Below are positions 54,163 to 62,808 of a stretch of DNA of 64,000 nucleotides, piece after piece. Numbering within the stretch: the first letter of the stretch is position 1; each line of letters opens with the position of its first letter. The notes beneath the pieces are model-generated. The model saw only the letters and a list, made by a program, of their open reading frames with translations, did not search any database and had not been told where the DNA came from. The DNA comes from Moorena producens 3L (lineage in GTDB: Bacteria > Cyanobacteriota > Cyanobacteriia > Cyanobacteriales > Coleofasciculaceae), in contig NZ_GL890840.1 in the NCBI RefSeq assembly GCF_000211815.1, positions 378,297 to 442,296 of the forward strand. The letters run 5' to 3'. Position numbers and translations under genes: made by a program.

Positions 54163-56295
54163 ATGAATTGGAACCGGATTTGGAAAATAGGGGTAGGAGT
54201 TGCGATCGCCCTTGTTTTGGCAATCGTTGCCTACCTTGTTATAGGACAACAGAATCGACCCATCCCCGATCTCGCTTCTCAGGGCACCAGTAACCCGGAG
54301 CCAGAGGTGGTTGACTCAGATACAGAGCCTTTTACTCTACAACTGCTCCATGCTTCAGATTTTGAGGCCGGACTAGCCGCATTGGAAGATGCTCCTCGGT
54401 TTTCCGCCGTCCTGAATGCCCTCAAGGAGGACTACCCCAACACCCTTGTCCTCTCCTCTGGAGACAACTACATTCCCAGTCCGTTCCTGTTTGCAGGCAG
54501 CGACCCTAGGTTGAACGAGACCCCTGTGGGAGAAGCTAGTATTGGTCACGCTAATATCGAAATCCACAATCAACTGGGTATCCAAGCTTCCACCTTTGGG
54601 AATCACGATTTCGATCTGGGCAGCAAGGAAGTGCGGGATATCATTCAACCAGATGGAGATTACCGTGGAGCGCTGTTTCCCTATCTCAGTTCCAACCTGG
54701 ATTTTACCACAGACCCTAACCTATCAAGCCTGATCAGTGCAAACGGTCAAGAAATCAGTACTATTCCGGCAGGACAGGTTGCGGGGACTGCAGTGATCAC
54801 CGTCAATGGTGAGGCAATTGGTATTGTGGGAGCAAGCACACCCCTTTTGCCTACCATCTCTTCCTCTGATGGAGTCACGGTATTCCCGGAAAATCCCACA
54901 GACTATGACGCCTTAGCTGCTAAAATCCAAGCTGCGGTGGATGAATTGACCGCTACGGGCATCAACAAGATTATTGTCCTAGCTCACATGCAACAGTTGA
55001 CCATTGAGCGGGATGAGTTAGCCCCTCGTTTGCGGGATGTAGATATAATCGTGGCGGGAGGGTCTCACACCTTGCTGTCTGATGCCACCGATCATCTTCG
55101 GCTGGGAGATACCAGTGGTGGTGTTTATCCCATTCTCAAAACCAATGGAGATGGGAATGCGATCGCTATTGTGAACACCGATGCCACCTATAAGTATGTG
55201 GGTCGTCTGGTGGTGGACTTTGATGCAAACGGTATCCTGATTCCCAGCAGTATTGACCCCAACATTAGTGGAGCCTACGCCACAGATGATCAAGGAGTTG
55301 AAGCGGTAGGAGGAACCCCAGACCCGGAGGTTGTAGAAATTACCAATACCCTTGATGAAGTGATCAGTACTCAGGATAGCAATATTTTTGGCAATACCAA
55401 AGTTTTCCTGCGGGGCGATCGCGCTTTTGTCCGCACGGAAGAAACCAACCTGGGTAACCTGACCGCTGATGCTAACCTGGTTTATGCCAAGACTGTAGAT
55501 GCTACAACCGTGTTTTCTTTCAAAAATGGGGGTGGCATCCGTTCCAACATCGGGGTGATTAGCGCTGCTAACGGTGGCATCGACCCCAATGACTTTGAAC
55601 TGTTGCCCCCAGCAGCCAATCCTGCGGTGGGCAAGGAAGAAGGGGAAGTTTCCCAACTCGACATCACCAACTCCCTCCGTTTTAACAATGGACTTACCCT
55701 GTTTACTGTCACAGCGGATCAATTGCTGGAAACCATCGAGGATGCAGTAGCGGCAACAGCTCCGGGTGTGACTCCCGGCCAGTTTCCCCAAATCGGTCGG
55801 CTTAAGTTTAGCTTTGATAGCACTCGTCCTGCCAATGATCGGGTTCTCTCTCTGGTTGTCCTGGACGATCAAGACCAAATTATCGATGTAGTGGCTCAGA
55901 ATGGTGAATTAGTGGGGGATCCCAGCCGCACGTTTCGTGGTGTTACCATTAGCTATGTCGCTGATGGCGCTCCCTTCTCCAGCTTCTTGAGTGCCAATCC
56001 TGCTTTGTTCAATCGGGTCGATTTCTGGGGTGAGCCGGATAGCAATGGCGATGGGGTTTTAGATGCTGACGAAGACCTCAACAAAAACGGGGTCCGAGAT
56101 GCTGCGCTCCCTGAAGCCTTCGAGGGTTTTGCCAATTTTGCTTCCTTTGGTTCCGAGCAGGATGCCCTAGCAGAATACCTCCATCAATTCTTCCCCACAG
56201 CAGCTAATGCCTTTAATCAGGCCGATACTGACCCAACATTGGACGAACGGATTCAAAATCTGGCTTTCCGGGAAGATACGGTAATTCCTGAATAA
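54163..56295 (+). CDS. 5'-nucleotidase / metallophosphatase family protein, membrane-anchored
   Basis: A 710-residue exported enzyme. The N-terminal span IGVGVAIALVLAIVAYLVIG may be an uncleaved anchor. The metallophosphoesterase domain has LLHASDFEAG (usual D-x-H form altered), LSSGDNY, GNHDFD, VLAHMQQ and AGGSHT, all metal-site motifs. The 5'-nucleotidase C-terminal domain follows with FKNGGGIRSNI. An EF-hand-like loop DSNGDGVLDADE near residue 626 suggests Ca2+ binding. The likely reaction is dephosphorylation of nucleotides or related phosphoesters outside the cytoplasm. The D-x-H variation (Asp then Phe-Glu) could alter metal use. It is co-oriented with the cluster. Confidence 0.85.
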   Translation: MNWNRIWKIGVGVAIALVLAIVAYLVIGQQNRPIPDLASQGTSNPEPEVVDSDTEPFTLQLLHASDFEAGLAALEDAPRFSAVLNALKEDYPNTLVLSSGDNYIPSPFLFAGSDPRLNETPVGEASIGHANIEIHNQLGIQASTFGNHDFDLGSKEVRDIIQPDGDYRGALFPYLSSNLDFTTDPNLSSLISANGQEISTIPAGQVAGTAVITVNGEAIGIVGASTPLLPTISSSDGVTVFPENPTDYDALAAKIQAAVDELTATGINKIIVLAHMQQLTIERDELAPRLRDVDIIVAGGSHTLLSDATDHLRLGDTSGGVYPILKTNGDGNAIAIVNTDATYKYVGRLVVDFDANGILIPSSIDPNISGAYATDDQGVEAVGGTPDPEVVEITNTLDEVISTQDSNIFGNTKVFLRGDRAFVRTEETNLGNLTADANLVYAKTVDATTVFSFKNGGGIRSNIGVISAANGGIDPNDFELLPPAANPAVGKEEGEVSQLDITNSLRFNNGLTLFTVTADQLLETIEDAVAATAPGVTPGQFPQIGRLKFSFDSTRPANDRVLSLVVLDDQDQIIDVVAQNGELVGDPSRTFRGVTISYVADGAPFSSFLSANPALFNRVDFWGEPDSNGDGVLDADEDLNKNGVRDAALPEAFEGFANFASFGSEQDALAEYLHQFFPTAANAFNQADTDPTLDERIQNLAFREDTVIPE

Positions 56296-57010
56296 GCGGG
56301 GATTGGTGAAAAAATCATACCGAATGAAATGTTAGGCGGCACGGCAAAACCGCTGCCGCGTCACAAACTCATAAAATCCCCCGAGCGAGGGATTGCTCGC
56401 TCGGGGGAGATGTCAACAATACTTTTTTTCAGATGCGATCGCGTCATAGTGCGATCGCATCATTTTTTTCCGAATGCTGTGCCTGGAAGGGCAATTTCCT
56501 AGGAATACATATTGTGGCACTTTTGTCAATAACTATCGATGAAATCACCTGTCAGAAACTTGAGATGCTATTTAGCCTAAAAAATAAATGATCAAAATCT
56601 CAACGCTATACAGAGTAGTAGTTTTAGGGTACTTATAATTACACTTATAGCAGAACAATTCCCAAAGAGCGAAAATTATTAATAAATCTTATAGCAATTC
56701 TACGACTTGTGAGGTACAAATATCGGGGTTTTAGGGAGCAGGGAAGACGGAAGTCGGAAGAGGGAAAAAATAATGTGTACCTCATGAGTCCTAGAAACGC
56801 TATATCTTTGTTTACTGCTTAAGATACTATTTTATCAAACTTAGACCCAATCTCACGTTTTTTTAAACATTTATTAATGGTTTTTTATAGGGCAAAAATT
56901 ATAATAAATTTCTTAATATTTGGAATATAATTTTTTATTATGCTTTTTTTTTTGATAAAAATATCAAATATAATACCGGAATTTTTGCCTGATATTAGAA
57001 AAAAAACTGG
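56296..57010. other. Gene-free region before sulfatase 2
   Basis: A hairpin (about 56381-56408, CCCCGAGCGAGGGATTGCTC) may terminate the 5'-nucleotidase transcript. A TATAGC-ended repeat spans 56690-56804. A third copy of the TTTACTGCTTAA...block (56810-56880) matches those before sulfatase 1. The remainder is AT-rich with no gene. Confidence 0.6.
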
Positions 57011-57202
57011 GTCAAGTAAGTGCTTGCTAACTCTGGGTTTATGCGGGTTTAGGCAGATTAAATCTGGTCAGTAATCAAGGTATTTGCAATTCTCTTTCCA
57101 TCCCAAAAAAAAATTTTGTGATGCAAAAAGTGTGAGATACTTACCAACGGGTGCAGAAAACTTGTAAACCCAAAGTTTAAACTCCGATACATATGGAGCG
57201 TT
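57011..57202 (+). promoter_or_regulatory. Conserved leader of sulfatase 2
   Basis: Closely follows the leader of sulfatase 1 (42239-42429): AAATCTGGTCAG, A-tract then TTTTGTGATGCAAAAA, GTGAGATACT, CGGGTGCAGAAAACTTG and AAGTTTAAAC. A shorter copy survives at 40296-40351. Confidence 0.6.
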
Positions 57203-59304
57203 ATGAAATATTTGAGAGCTAATCGCTCTAAAGGCAGTCAGAAAACTGCCCAGATTGGGAAGCGATTATTCAATGCGGTGACGGCAATCGTACTAACGAT
57301 CAGCTTCGCCCTAGTAGGTTTCCTGCCAGGGACTAACCAGGGAATAGCACTTGCCGACACACAAGGCAAGCCCAACATCCTGGTAATTATGGGAGATGAC
57401 ATTGGCTGGTTTAACCCCAGTATCTACAACCGGGGGATAATGGGCTACCAAACACCCCACATCGACAGAATTGCTGAAGATGGCATACTCTTCACCGACT
57501 TCTATGGTGAAAACAGCTGTACTGCTGGTCGATCTGCCTTTCTCACTGGTCAGAGTCCTGGACGTACTGGTCTAACCAAGGTGGGCTTACCTGGTGTTGA
57601 CGTAGGATTACAGGATGACGACCCAACCCTGGCTGATCTGCTCGGGCCCCTGGGCTACGCCACTGGTCAATTCGTTGACACTCCCCGTCGAACGAAGAAC
57701 GGGGATTCTTGGATCTACGACTCGTCTTGCTATCCCTTGCCGGAACCAGGAAAAGTAGAGGACAAATCTCCCCGAGCGTTTAGATCATGGATCCAGGTTT
57801 CGGTGTGCCCCACCGTACCTTTTTATATGGATAGACAGATACTTTTTATTATCTAATTTTTCATAGACGTTATAGTCGTTAGACCAAATTACGCAATACG
57901 TATCTAATACATATTTTTTACGTTGTCTACTTATGATTAGATCATACCTATCTAAAGAAAAGTTTATTACTTATACTCTTATTATAGCACACAAAAGGAA
58001 AAGCCGTCCTAGAAGGACGGGGCTTTAGACCCAAAGTTTTTGGTAAAAACCATCTGGGTGACTTAGATAAGTATCTACCCACTAACCACGGTTTCGATGA
58101 GTTCTATGGCAACCTCTATCACCTCAATGCTGAAGAGGAACCAGAAAACGAAGACTATCCTCCTCTAGGTGAGTATCCAGTATTCGACGCCAACTTTCGG
58201 CCACGGGGCGTAATCCATAGCTATGCCTCCGATGCAGACGATTCAATAACATGCGAAGAGGGTGCAACAAACGTAACAGATGAAGATAGTGAAGGTCAAC
58301 TAGTGTGCAACACAGGTCCGCTAACTAAAAAGCGGATGGAAACAGTGGACGAAGAGTTCCTAGATAGTGCACTAGATTTCATCTCTGAGGCCCACGATAA
58401 AAGTCAGCCGTTTTTTGTATGGTTTAACGCCACCCGTATGCACGTCTTTACCCACCTTAAAGACGAATCTGTAGGGGTTACCGGACAGGGAATCTATGCA
58501 GACGGTATGGTGGAACACGATGGTCATGTCGGGGTACTTCTCGATAAGCTTGAAGAATTGGGCATTGACGATAACACTATTGTGCTCTACACCACTGACA
58601 ACGGTGCAGAATTATTTACCTGGCCTGACGGCGGCATAAGTCCTTTCCGTAACGAAAAAGTAACTAACTGGGAAGGTGGTTTCCGCGTGCCCGCTATGAT
58701 CAAATGGCCTGGTCATATCCAACCGGGTTTGGTTTCCAGCGAAATCATGTCTCTCCAAGATATGTTGCCCACCCTCATGGCTGCAGTTGGTGTGGACGAT
58801 ATCAAGGAGCAGCTACTTACAAATGGTTACGGCACTGATGAGGACGGTAACCCTATCCTCATTCATCTAGACGGCTATAACTTCTTACCCTATCTATCAA
58901 GTCTAGGTACTGAAGACGAACTTCCTGAAGGGCCTCGTGAAGAGTTCTACTATTTCACTGATGATGCTTACCCATCGGCACTCCGGTTTAAAGATTGGAA
59001 GATAATTTTTGCCGAACAGCGAGCTCTAGGTTTTGATACTTGGGAGGAACCCTATGTCAATTTGAGGGTTCCCATGATCCTTAATCTGCGTCGCGATCCC
59101 TTTGAGAGAGCTCCCTTCGAGTCTAACTATTACGTAGACTGGCGCTTCGAACGCACTTACTTGCTAGGTCCAGCCGTAGCATATATGGCTAAATTCCTGG
59201 ATACCTTCAGGGATTTTCCACCTAGTCAACGTCCCGCATCTTTTAGCGTCAATATTGTTGTGCAGGAGCTAATAGAAGACCTCAAGAATATGGCATTGGA
59301 TTAA
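57203..59304 (+). pseudogene. Sulfatase 2, split by a small IS200/IS605-like insertion
   Basis: The 5' part (57203-57673) encodes signal peptide, GDDIGW and CTAGR (Cys106), close to sulfatase 1, and stops being homologous after GYATGQF. Homology resumes at 58042 with GKNHLGDLDKYLPTNHGFDE and runs open to 59304 (DGMVEHDGHVGVLL, YTTDNGAELF, FRNEKVTNWEGGFRVP, ending KNMALD). The two parts are in different frames, separated by 368 bp with stops. The catalytic Lys and His (GKNHLGD) lie in the second part, so neither half is active. Exact removal of the insertion would restore the reading frame QFGKNHLGD. Confidence 0.85.
57674..58041. mobile_element. Miniature IS200/IS605-like element interrupting sulfatase 2
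   Basis: About 368 bp with no transposase. The left end GTTGACACTCCCCGTCGAAC continues GAAGAACGGGGATTC, and the right end has GCCGTCCTAGAAGGACGGGG followed by CTTTAGACCC. Subterminal hairpins of this kind (rather than inverted ends) and absence of target duplication are typical of IS200/IS605-derived miniature elements. It probably moves by TnpA supplied elsewhere. Confidence 0.75.
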
Positions 59305-59456
59305 GCTGCTCAGTAGGCTATATAGCAGAAGTCAGAAGTCAGAAGTTAAACTCTTGCCATACTGTAGTTTGAGACTTTTGTCATGTCCTAATTACCCTGG
59401 CGACTGCTATAGCACTAAGTCTTTACTGGCTAAAGCCACCCCTAGCTGAACAATCA

Positions 59457-59514
59457 AGGCGTCACTTGATGGCAAATCAGAAAAACTGCGAAAAATTGCC
59501 CATCAGTGACGCCT
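59457..59514. repeat. Hairpin repeat, copy 1, upstream of HAD gene 2
   Basis: AGGCGTCACTTGATGG pairs with CCATCAGTGACGCCT around a ~27-nt loop. A near copy is at 60988-61035, so the pair brackets the HAD gene. The surrounding 333-bp gap also has a TAGCA-type repeat and no gene. Confidence 0.65.
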
Positions 59515-59637
59515 AGCAACCAGCCTTGACCATAACTACTTGGCAATAGTTTGTATCCAAAAGATCAGTTGGCTACCTAAAAATAGCCTTAATTGGCAAA
59601 AAGCTGCTCAGCAATTACACTACAGAAGTCTTAGCTC

Positions 59638-60801
59638 ATGAAAAAAAGAAAGTTTTTAGTTTTCCTATCGATTCTTTTATCAGTCTTTTGCATAGGAGGG
59701 TTTGTCGGATGTCCTTCTGGCAATGCCGATTATGACCCCTTACTGTCTTGGAATGAGGGTGGGACTAAGCAAGGGATTGTTAACTTTGTGGAAGACGTTA
59801 CCAATCCCAGCAGTGATAACTACGTTCCTCCTAGCGATCGCATCGCCACCTTTGATAATGATGGAACCCTGTGGACTGAAAAACCAGAATATATTCAGGA
59901 GTCATTTATCAAATATAGGCTAACTAATGCCTTGCCAGCTCTTCAAAAACTTCCTTCTTTAACTGAAAAGGATGTCATGGTAAAAGATCTCATCCTAGAA
60001 TATATTCAACCGGAGCCATTAACACCGGAAGAGTATAAACAGAAAGCTAGGGACTTTCTGGATAACTCTTTGCACCCATACCTGGGAGTGCCATACATCG
60101 AGCTGACTTATCAGCCCATGGTTGAACTGGTCAATTATCTCCAAAGTAATGATTTCAAGGTCTATATTTGCTCTGGGGGAGGACTTGATTTTATTCGCTC
60201 TTTTGCCGAAGATGCCTATGGTATTCCCCCTGAAAACGTGATTGGTAGTACCGTCCAAACAGAATATATCGCCCAAGGCGATGGATCTTATCTCTTGGTT
60301 AGGAAGCCAGAACTGGTGCAACCCATTAACGATGGACTAGGTAAACCAGTGGGAATTGAACGCTACATTGGTAAAAAACCAATTATGGCAGTTGGTAATT
60401 CCAGTGGTGATTTACCAATGCTTGACTACACTGATGATAACCAAGGTCCAGCTTTAATGATGCTGCTTCACCATGATGATCCCCGCGAATGTCCCTATGC
60501 TGCTGACGAACCTGACATTGACTGTCCATACGATAAAAAGTCCGAGTCTAATTTTAATGTTTTTGATGTGGCCAATGAGCGTGGTTGGACAGTTATCAGT
60601 ATGAAAGACGATTTCGTAACAGTTTATGGAGACATAACTCAATCGATAACTCCATCGATAACTCCATCGATAACTCCATTGGATAATGTATCTGGATCTG
60701 AACAAGCATCTGGAGATGAGAACCAATTTGGATATCGAAGAAGAGCTAAATACCAACACTCAGTGCGCTCATCAGTGGCTGGTAGGTATCGTAGGTACTA
60801 A
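59638..60801 (+). CDS. Exported HAD-superfamily phosphatase-like protein (copy 2)
   Basis: A 387-residue paralogue of the protein at 44494. The N-terminus MKKRKFLVFLSILLSVFCIG then GFVGC is a likely lipoprotein signal with Cys25. Catalytic motifs are FDNDGTLW (Asp73, Asp75) and GNSSGDLPMLD. It is more canonical than copy 1, which has Ile before the first Asp. Near the end it has a 12-bp tandem repeat encoding SITP (three copies). After this the sequence (QFGYRRRAKYQHSVRSSVAG) is unrelated to copy 1 and lacks the FWxRIIQE tail, so the 3' end may be frameshifted or replaced. It follows sulfatase 2 as copy 1 follows sulfatase 1. Confidence 0.8.
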   Translation: MKKRKFLVFLSILLSVFCIGGFVGCPSGNADYDPLLSWNEGGTKQGIVNFVEDVTNPSSDNYVPPSDRIATFDNDGTLWTEKPEYIQESFIKYRLTNALPALQKLPSLTEKDVMVKDLILEYIQPEPLTPEEYKQKARDFLDNSLHPYLGVPYIELTYQPMVELVNYLQSNDFKVYICSGGGLDFIRSFAEDAYGIPPENVIGSTVQTEYIAQGDGSYLLVRKPELVQPINDGLGKPVGIERYIGKKPIMAVGNSSGDLPMLDYTDDNQGPALMMLLHHDDPRECPYAADEPDIDCPYDKKSESNFNVFDVANERGWTVISMKDDFVTVYGDITQSITPSITPSITPLDNVSGSEQASGDENQFGYRRRAKYQHSVRSSVAGRYRRY

Positions 60802-61189
60802 ATGCTAAGCCCTAGTATAGCGTTTTTTAATTTGGTGAAGTACATATTCCTTGGTTTTAGGGAACAGGCAACAGGTAAAAAATCCTGTGTACTTCATTAG
60901 GCTAGAAACCGCTATACATAGCATCTTTTGAATTTGGCATGTTGAATTTGGCATGCTAAGCAACTGTACTAACCTCAGTAAGCATCAAGGCGTCACTGGA
61001 TGGTAAATTGTAAAAATTGCACATCAGTGACGCCTTTGTAATGTAAAGTAAGTTTTAAGCTTATGCGCTACGCGCACGCTACGCGAACAGCTATCAGCTT
61101 ATGCTTACGTTAAGTTTAATATCTAAGTTTAATACCTAAGTTTAATAGTACTATTAAATAGTATTATTAATAGCTTTTCTAGTTCAACA
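60802..61189. other. Gene-free region with repeats
   Basis: Holds a TATAGC-ended element with GGGAACAGGCAACAGG (60816-60916), the second AGGCGTCACT hairpin (60988-61035) and a CGCGCACGCTACGCGAACAG...TATGCTTAC sequence (about 61066-61110) that also precedes the intact FGE gene in related form. Confidence 0.6.
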
Positions 61190-61660
61190 ATGAAGACTCC
61201 TTGGTTAAAATTACTTTTCTTCAAACTTTTCGTGGGTTTCCTGACAGTATGCCTAGTCTTTGGCACTGGCACACCAGTCAAGGCATCTCCCACGGTAAAT
61301 AGCTGCCCTGAAGGTATGACCTTCATTCCTGGCGTTGCTGATTATGGGTATGGTTTTGCCCCCCTAGCCCCCCAATTTTGGGGGGAATAAGACGTTCAAA
61401 GTCCCTTCCGGTGCGCGCCTCCTAGGGCGAGTAAATCGCCCTTGGGTCGCACCGCAAAGTTGGGGGATTTAGGGGGCTTTAACTTTCACCAGATGATCGC
61501 GAATTCATTCCTTAATTCAGCAACGCCTCATTCCTGGGGGCACTTTCAAGATGGGTTCCGACGTTTACTACCCTTCGGAGCGCTCTGCGGACGATGTTAC
61601 CGTTGAGAGCTTCTGCATCGATAAATACGAAGTCACTAATGCGGAGCAACGGGCACCTTC
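61190..61660 (+). pseudogene. Formylglycine-generating enzyme, copy 1, disrupted
   Basis: The start MKTPWLKLLFFKLFVGFLTV and the following SPTVNSCPEGMTFIPG match the intact copy at 62809. At residue 47 a 197-bp miniature element (61331-61527) with an 8-bp target duplication interrupts it. Beyond the element the frame resumes as FKMGSDVYYPSERSADD to KYEVTNAE. An internal deletion of roughly 90 bp then joins 'GCGGA' to 'GCAACGGGCACC', and the gene ends at 61660 against a TATAGC repeat. The catalytic C-terminal part is absent. Non-functional. Confidence 0.85.
61331..61527. mobile_element. 197-bp MITE-like element with 8-bp target duplication
   Basis: The ends GGCGTTGCTGA and TTCAGCAACGCC are inverted complements. 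The target TCATTCCT is duplicated at 61323-61330 and 61528-61535. Inside are a C-tract palindrome (CCCCCCAATTTTGGGGGG) and GGCGAGTAAATCGCCCTTGG, both shared with other elements in the window. The intact paralogous gene gives the uninterrupted target for comparison. Confidence 0.85.
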
Positions 61661-61666
61661 CTAATC

Positions 61667-61824
61667 TATAGCAATTCTACGACTTGTGAAGTACACAATT
61701 TCGGGATTTTAGGGAACAGCGGATCTGGGAATAGGGAAGAGAAAAGAGGGAACAGAAAAGAGGCAATAGGGAATAGGGATGCGCTCCATCAAGACTGTAC
61801 CTCATAACTGCAAAAAACGCTATA
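61667..61824. repeat. TATAGC-ended repeat element after the FGE pseudogene
   Basis: Starts TATAGCAATTCTACGACTTG and ends AAACGCTATA. GTACACAA and GTACCTCA lie near the two ends and GGGAACA-type units between. Almost the same sequence starts the element at 56690. Confidence 0.65.
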
Positions 61825-61911
61825 CTACTCATTATAATGGTTCCTCTTTGTTGCGGTAAGCATCCCCCTCACTATTCAAGGATAATAGTCCTAGAAGTTG
61901 TAGAAAAAGTA

Positions 61912-62328
61912 ATGGCTGCCAAAGACCTATTCCATGATGCTGTAAAACAAGCACTCCTAAAAGACGATTGGATTATCACAGCAGATCCCCTAAAAATTAA
62001 GATTGAGGGAGTTAAGCTTGAAATAGATTTAGCAGCAGATAAAGTTATAGCAGCTCAAAAATCAGAACGAAAAATAGCAGTTGAAATAAAAAGTTTCCTC
62101 AATACTTATGCAATTACAGATTTTCATGCTGCACTAGGTCAATTTTTAAACTATCGCTTAGCATTACAAATGAGCGAATCAGATAGAATACTTTATCTAG
62201 CAGTTCCCGTTGATACATTTGAATCATTCTTCCAATAAAAATTTTCCCAAGAAGCAGTAAAGGTTTATCAAGTAAAATTGCTCATATATAATCCTGTTGA
62301 GGAGATAATAACCGAATGGAAAAATTAG
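61912..62328 (+). pseudogene. xisH: XisH-family protein with in-frame stop near its end
   Basis: ATG 61912 gives MAAKDLFHDAVKQALLKDDW and then the XisH signature: IDLAADKVIAAQKSERKIAV EIKSF, ALGQFLNYRLAL and ILYLAVPVDTFESFF. Codon 109 is TAA (62236-62238). The frame continues open as KFSQEAVKVYQVKLLIYNPV EEIITEWKN and ends at 62326-62328. The whole would be 138 residues, the normal length for XisH, so the stop is a nonsense change. The truncated 108-residue form may keep the fold partly. The read-through frame overlaps the start of XisI by 13 bases. In Anabaena, XisH and XisI control excision of the fdxN element; elsewhere the pair's role is unclear. Confidence 0.8.
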
Positions 62329-62657
62329 AAAATTACCGATTAATAATTCGCCAACTATTAACTAATCATGCCAGGTTAGAAGCCAATAATTCAGATTCAG
62401 AGATTGAAGGTCAACTTATTTTTGACACAGAACATGACCATTATCAACTTCTAGATATCGGCTGGGATGGACTCAAACGAGTTTATAACTGTTTCATCCA
62501 TTTAGATATCAAAGATGGTAGAATTTGGATTCAGCGAAATATGACAGAAGCTGATTTGGCAAAAGATTTGGTGGAAATGGGTATACCAAAAGAAGATATT
62601 ATTCTCGGTTTACATCCCAGTTATAAACGTCCTTACACAGGCTATGGAGTGGCTTAG
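62316..62657 (+). CDS. xisI: XisI-family protein
   Basis: A 113-residue protein, full length for XisI: MEKLENYRLIIRQLLTNHAR, DTEHDHYQLLDIGWDGLKRV, HLDIKDGRIWIQRNMTEADL and the C-terminal VLGLHP-type motif (IILGLHPSYKRPYTGYGVA). In Anabaena XisI and XisH act with recombinase XisF in fdxN element excision. Many cyanobacteria carry unlinked xisH/xisI pairs with no nearby excision element, and a role as a two-gene mobile or toxin-antitoxin-like unit has been suggested by their scattered distribution (inference). Here the partner is damaged and XisI intact. The GAGGAG site upstream lies in the xisH frame. Confidence 0.88.
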   Translation: MEKLENYRLIIRQLLTNHARLEANNSDSEIEGQLIFDTEHDHYQLLDIGWDGLKRVYNCFIHLDIKDGRIWIQRNMTEADLAKDLVEMGIPKEDIILGLHPSYKRPYTGYGVA

Positions 62658-62808
62658 TGATATTCAGTGATATTCAGCTTATGGGCTATGGTCACGCTAC
62701 TTGAGGTGCCATTAGCCTTTGGCCAACGGCTGATAGCTGACCGCTGACCGCTGACCGCACCTCAAGTAGCGCATATGCTTACATACTAATCGCTTTTCTG
62801 GATCAAAA
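62658..62808. other. Short repeat region before the intact FGE gene
   Basis: Contains a doubled GTGATATTCAG, CTTTGGCCAACGGCTGATAG and a CTGACCG 7-bp triplet, then GCATATGCTTACA just before the ATG. It resembles a GTAAGCAT-family element end; no promoter can be named. Confidence 0.5.

Noticed and set aside
55018..55878. 286-residue minus-strand open frame opposite the 5'-nucleotidase
   Set aside because: Antisense shadow of a strongly supported gene; no recognisable domains.
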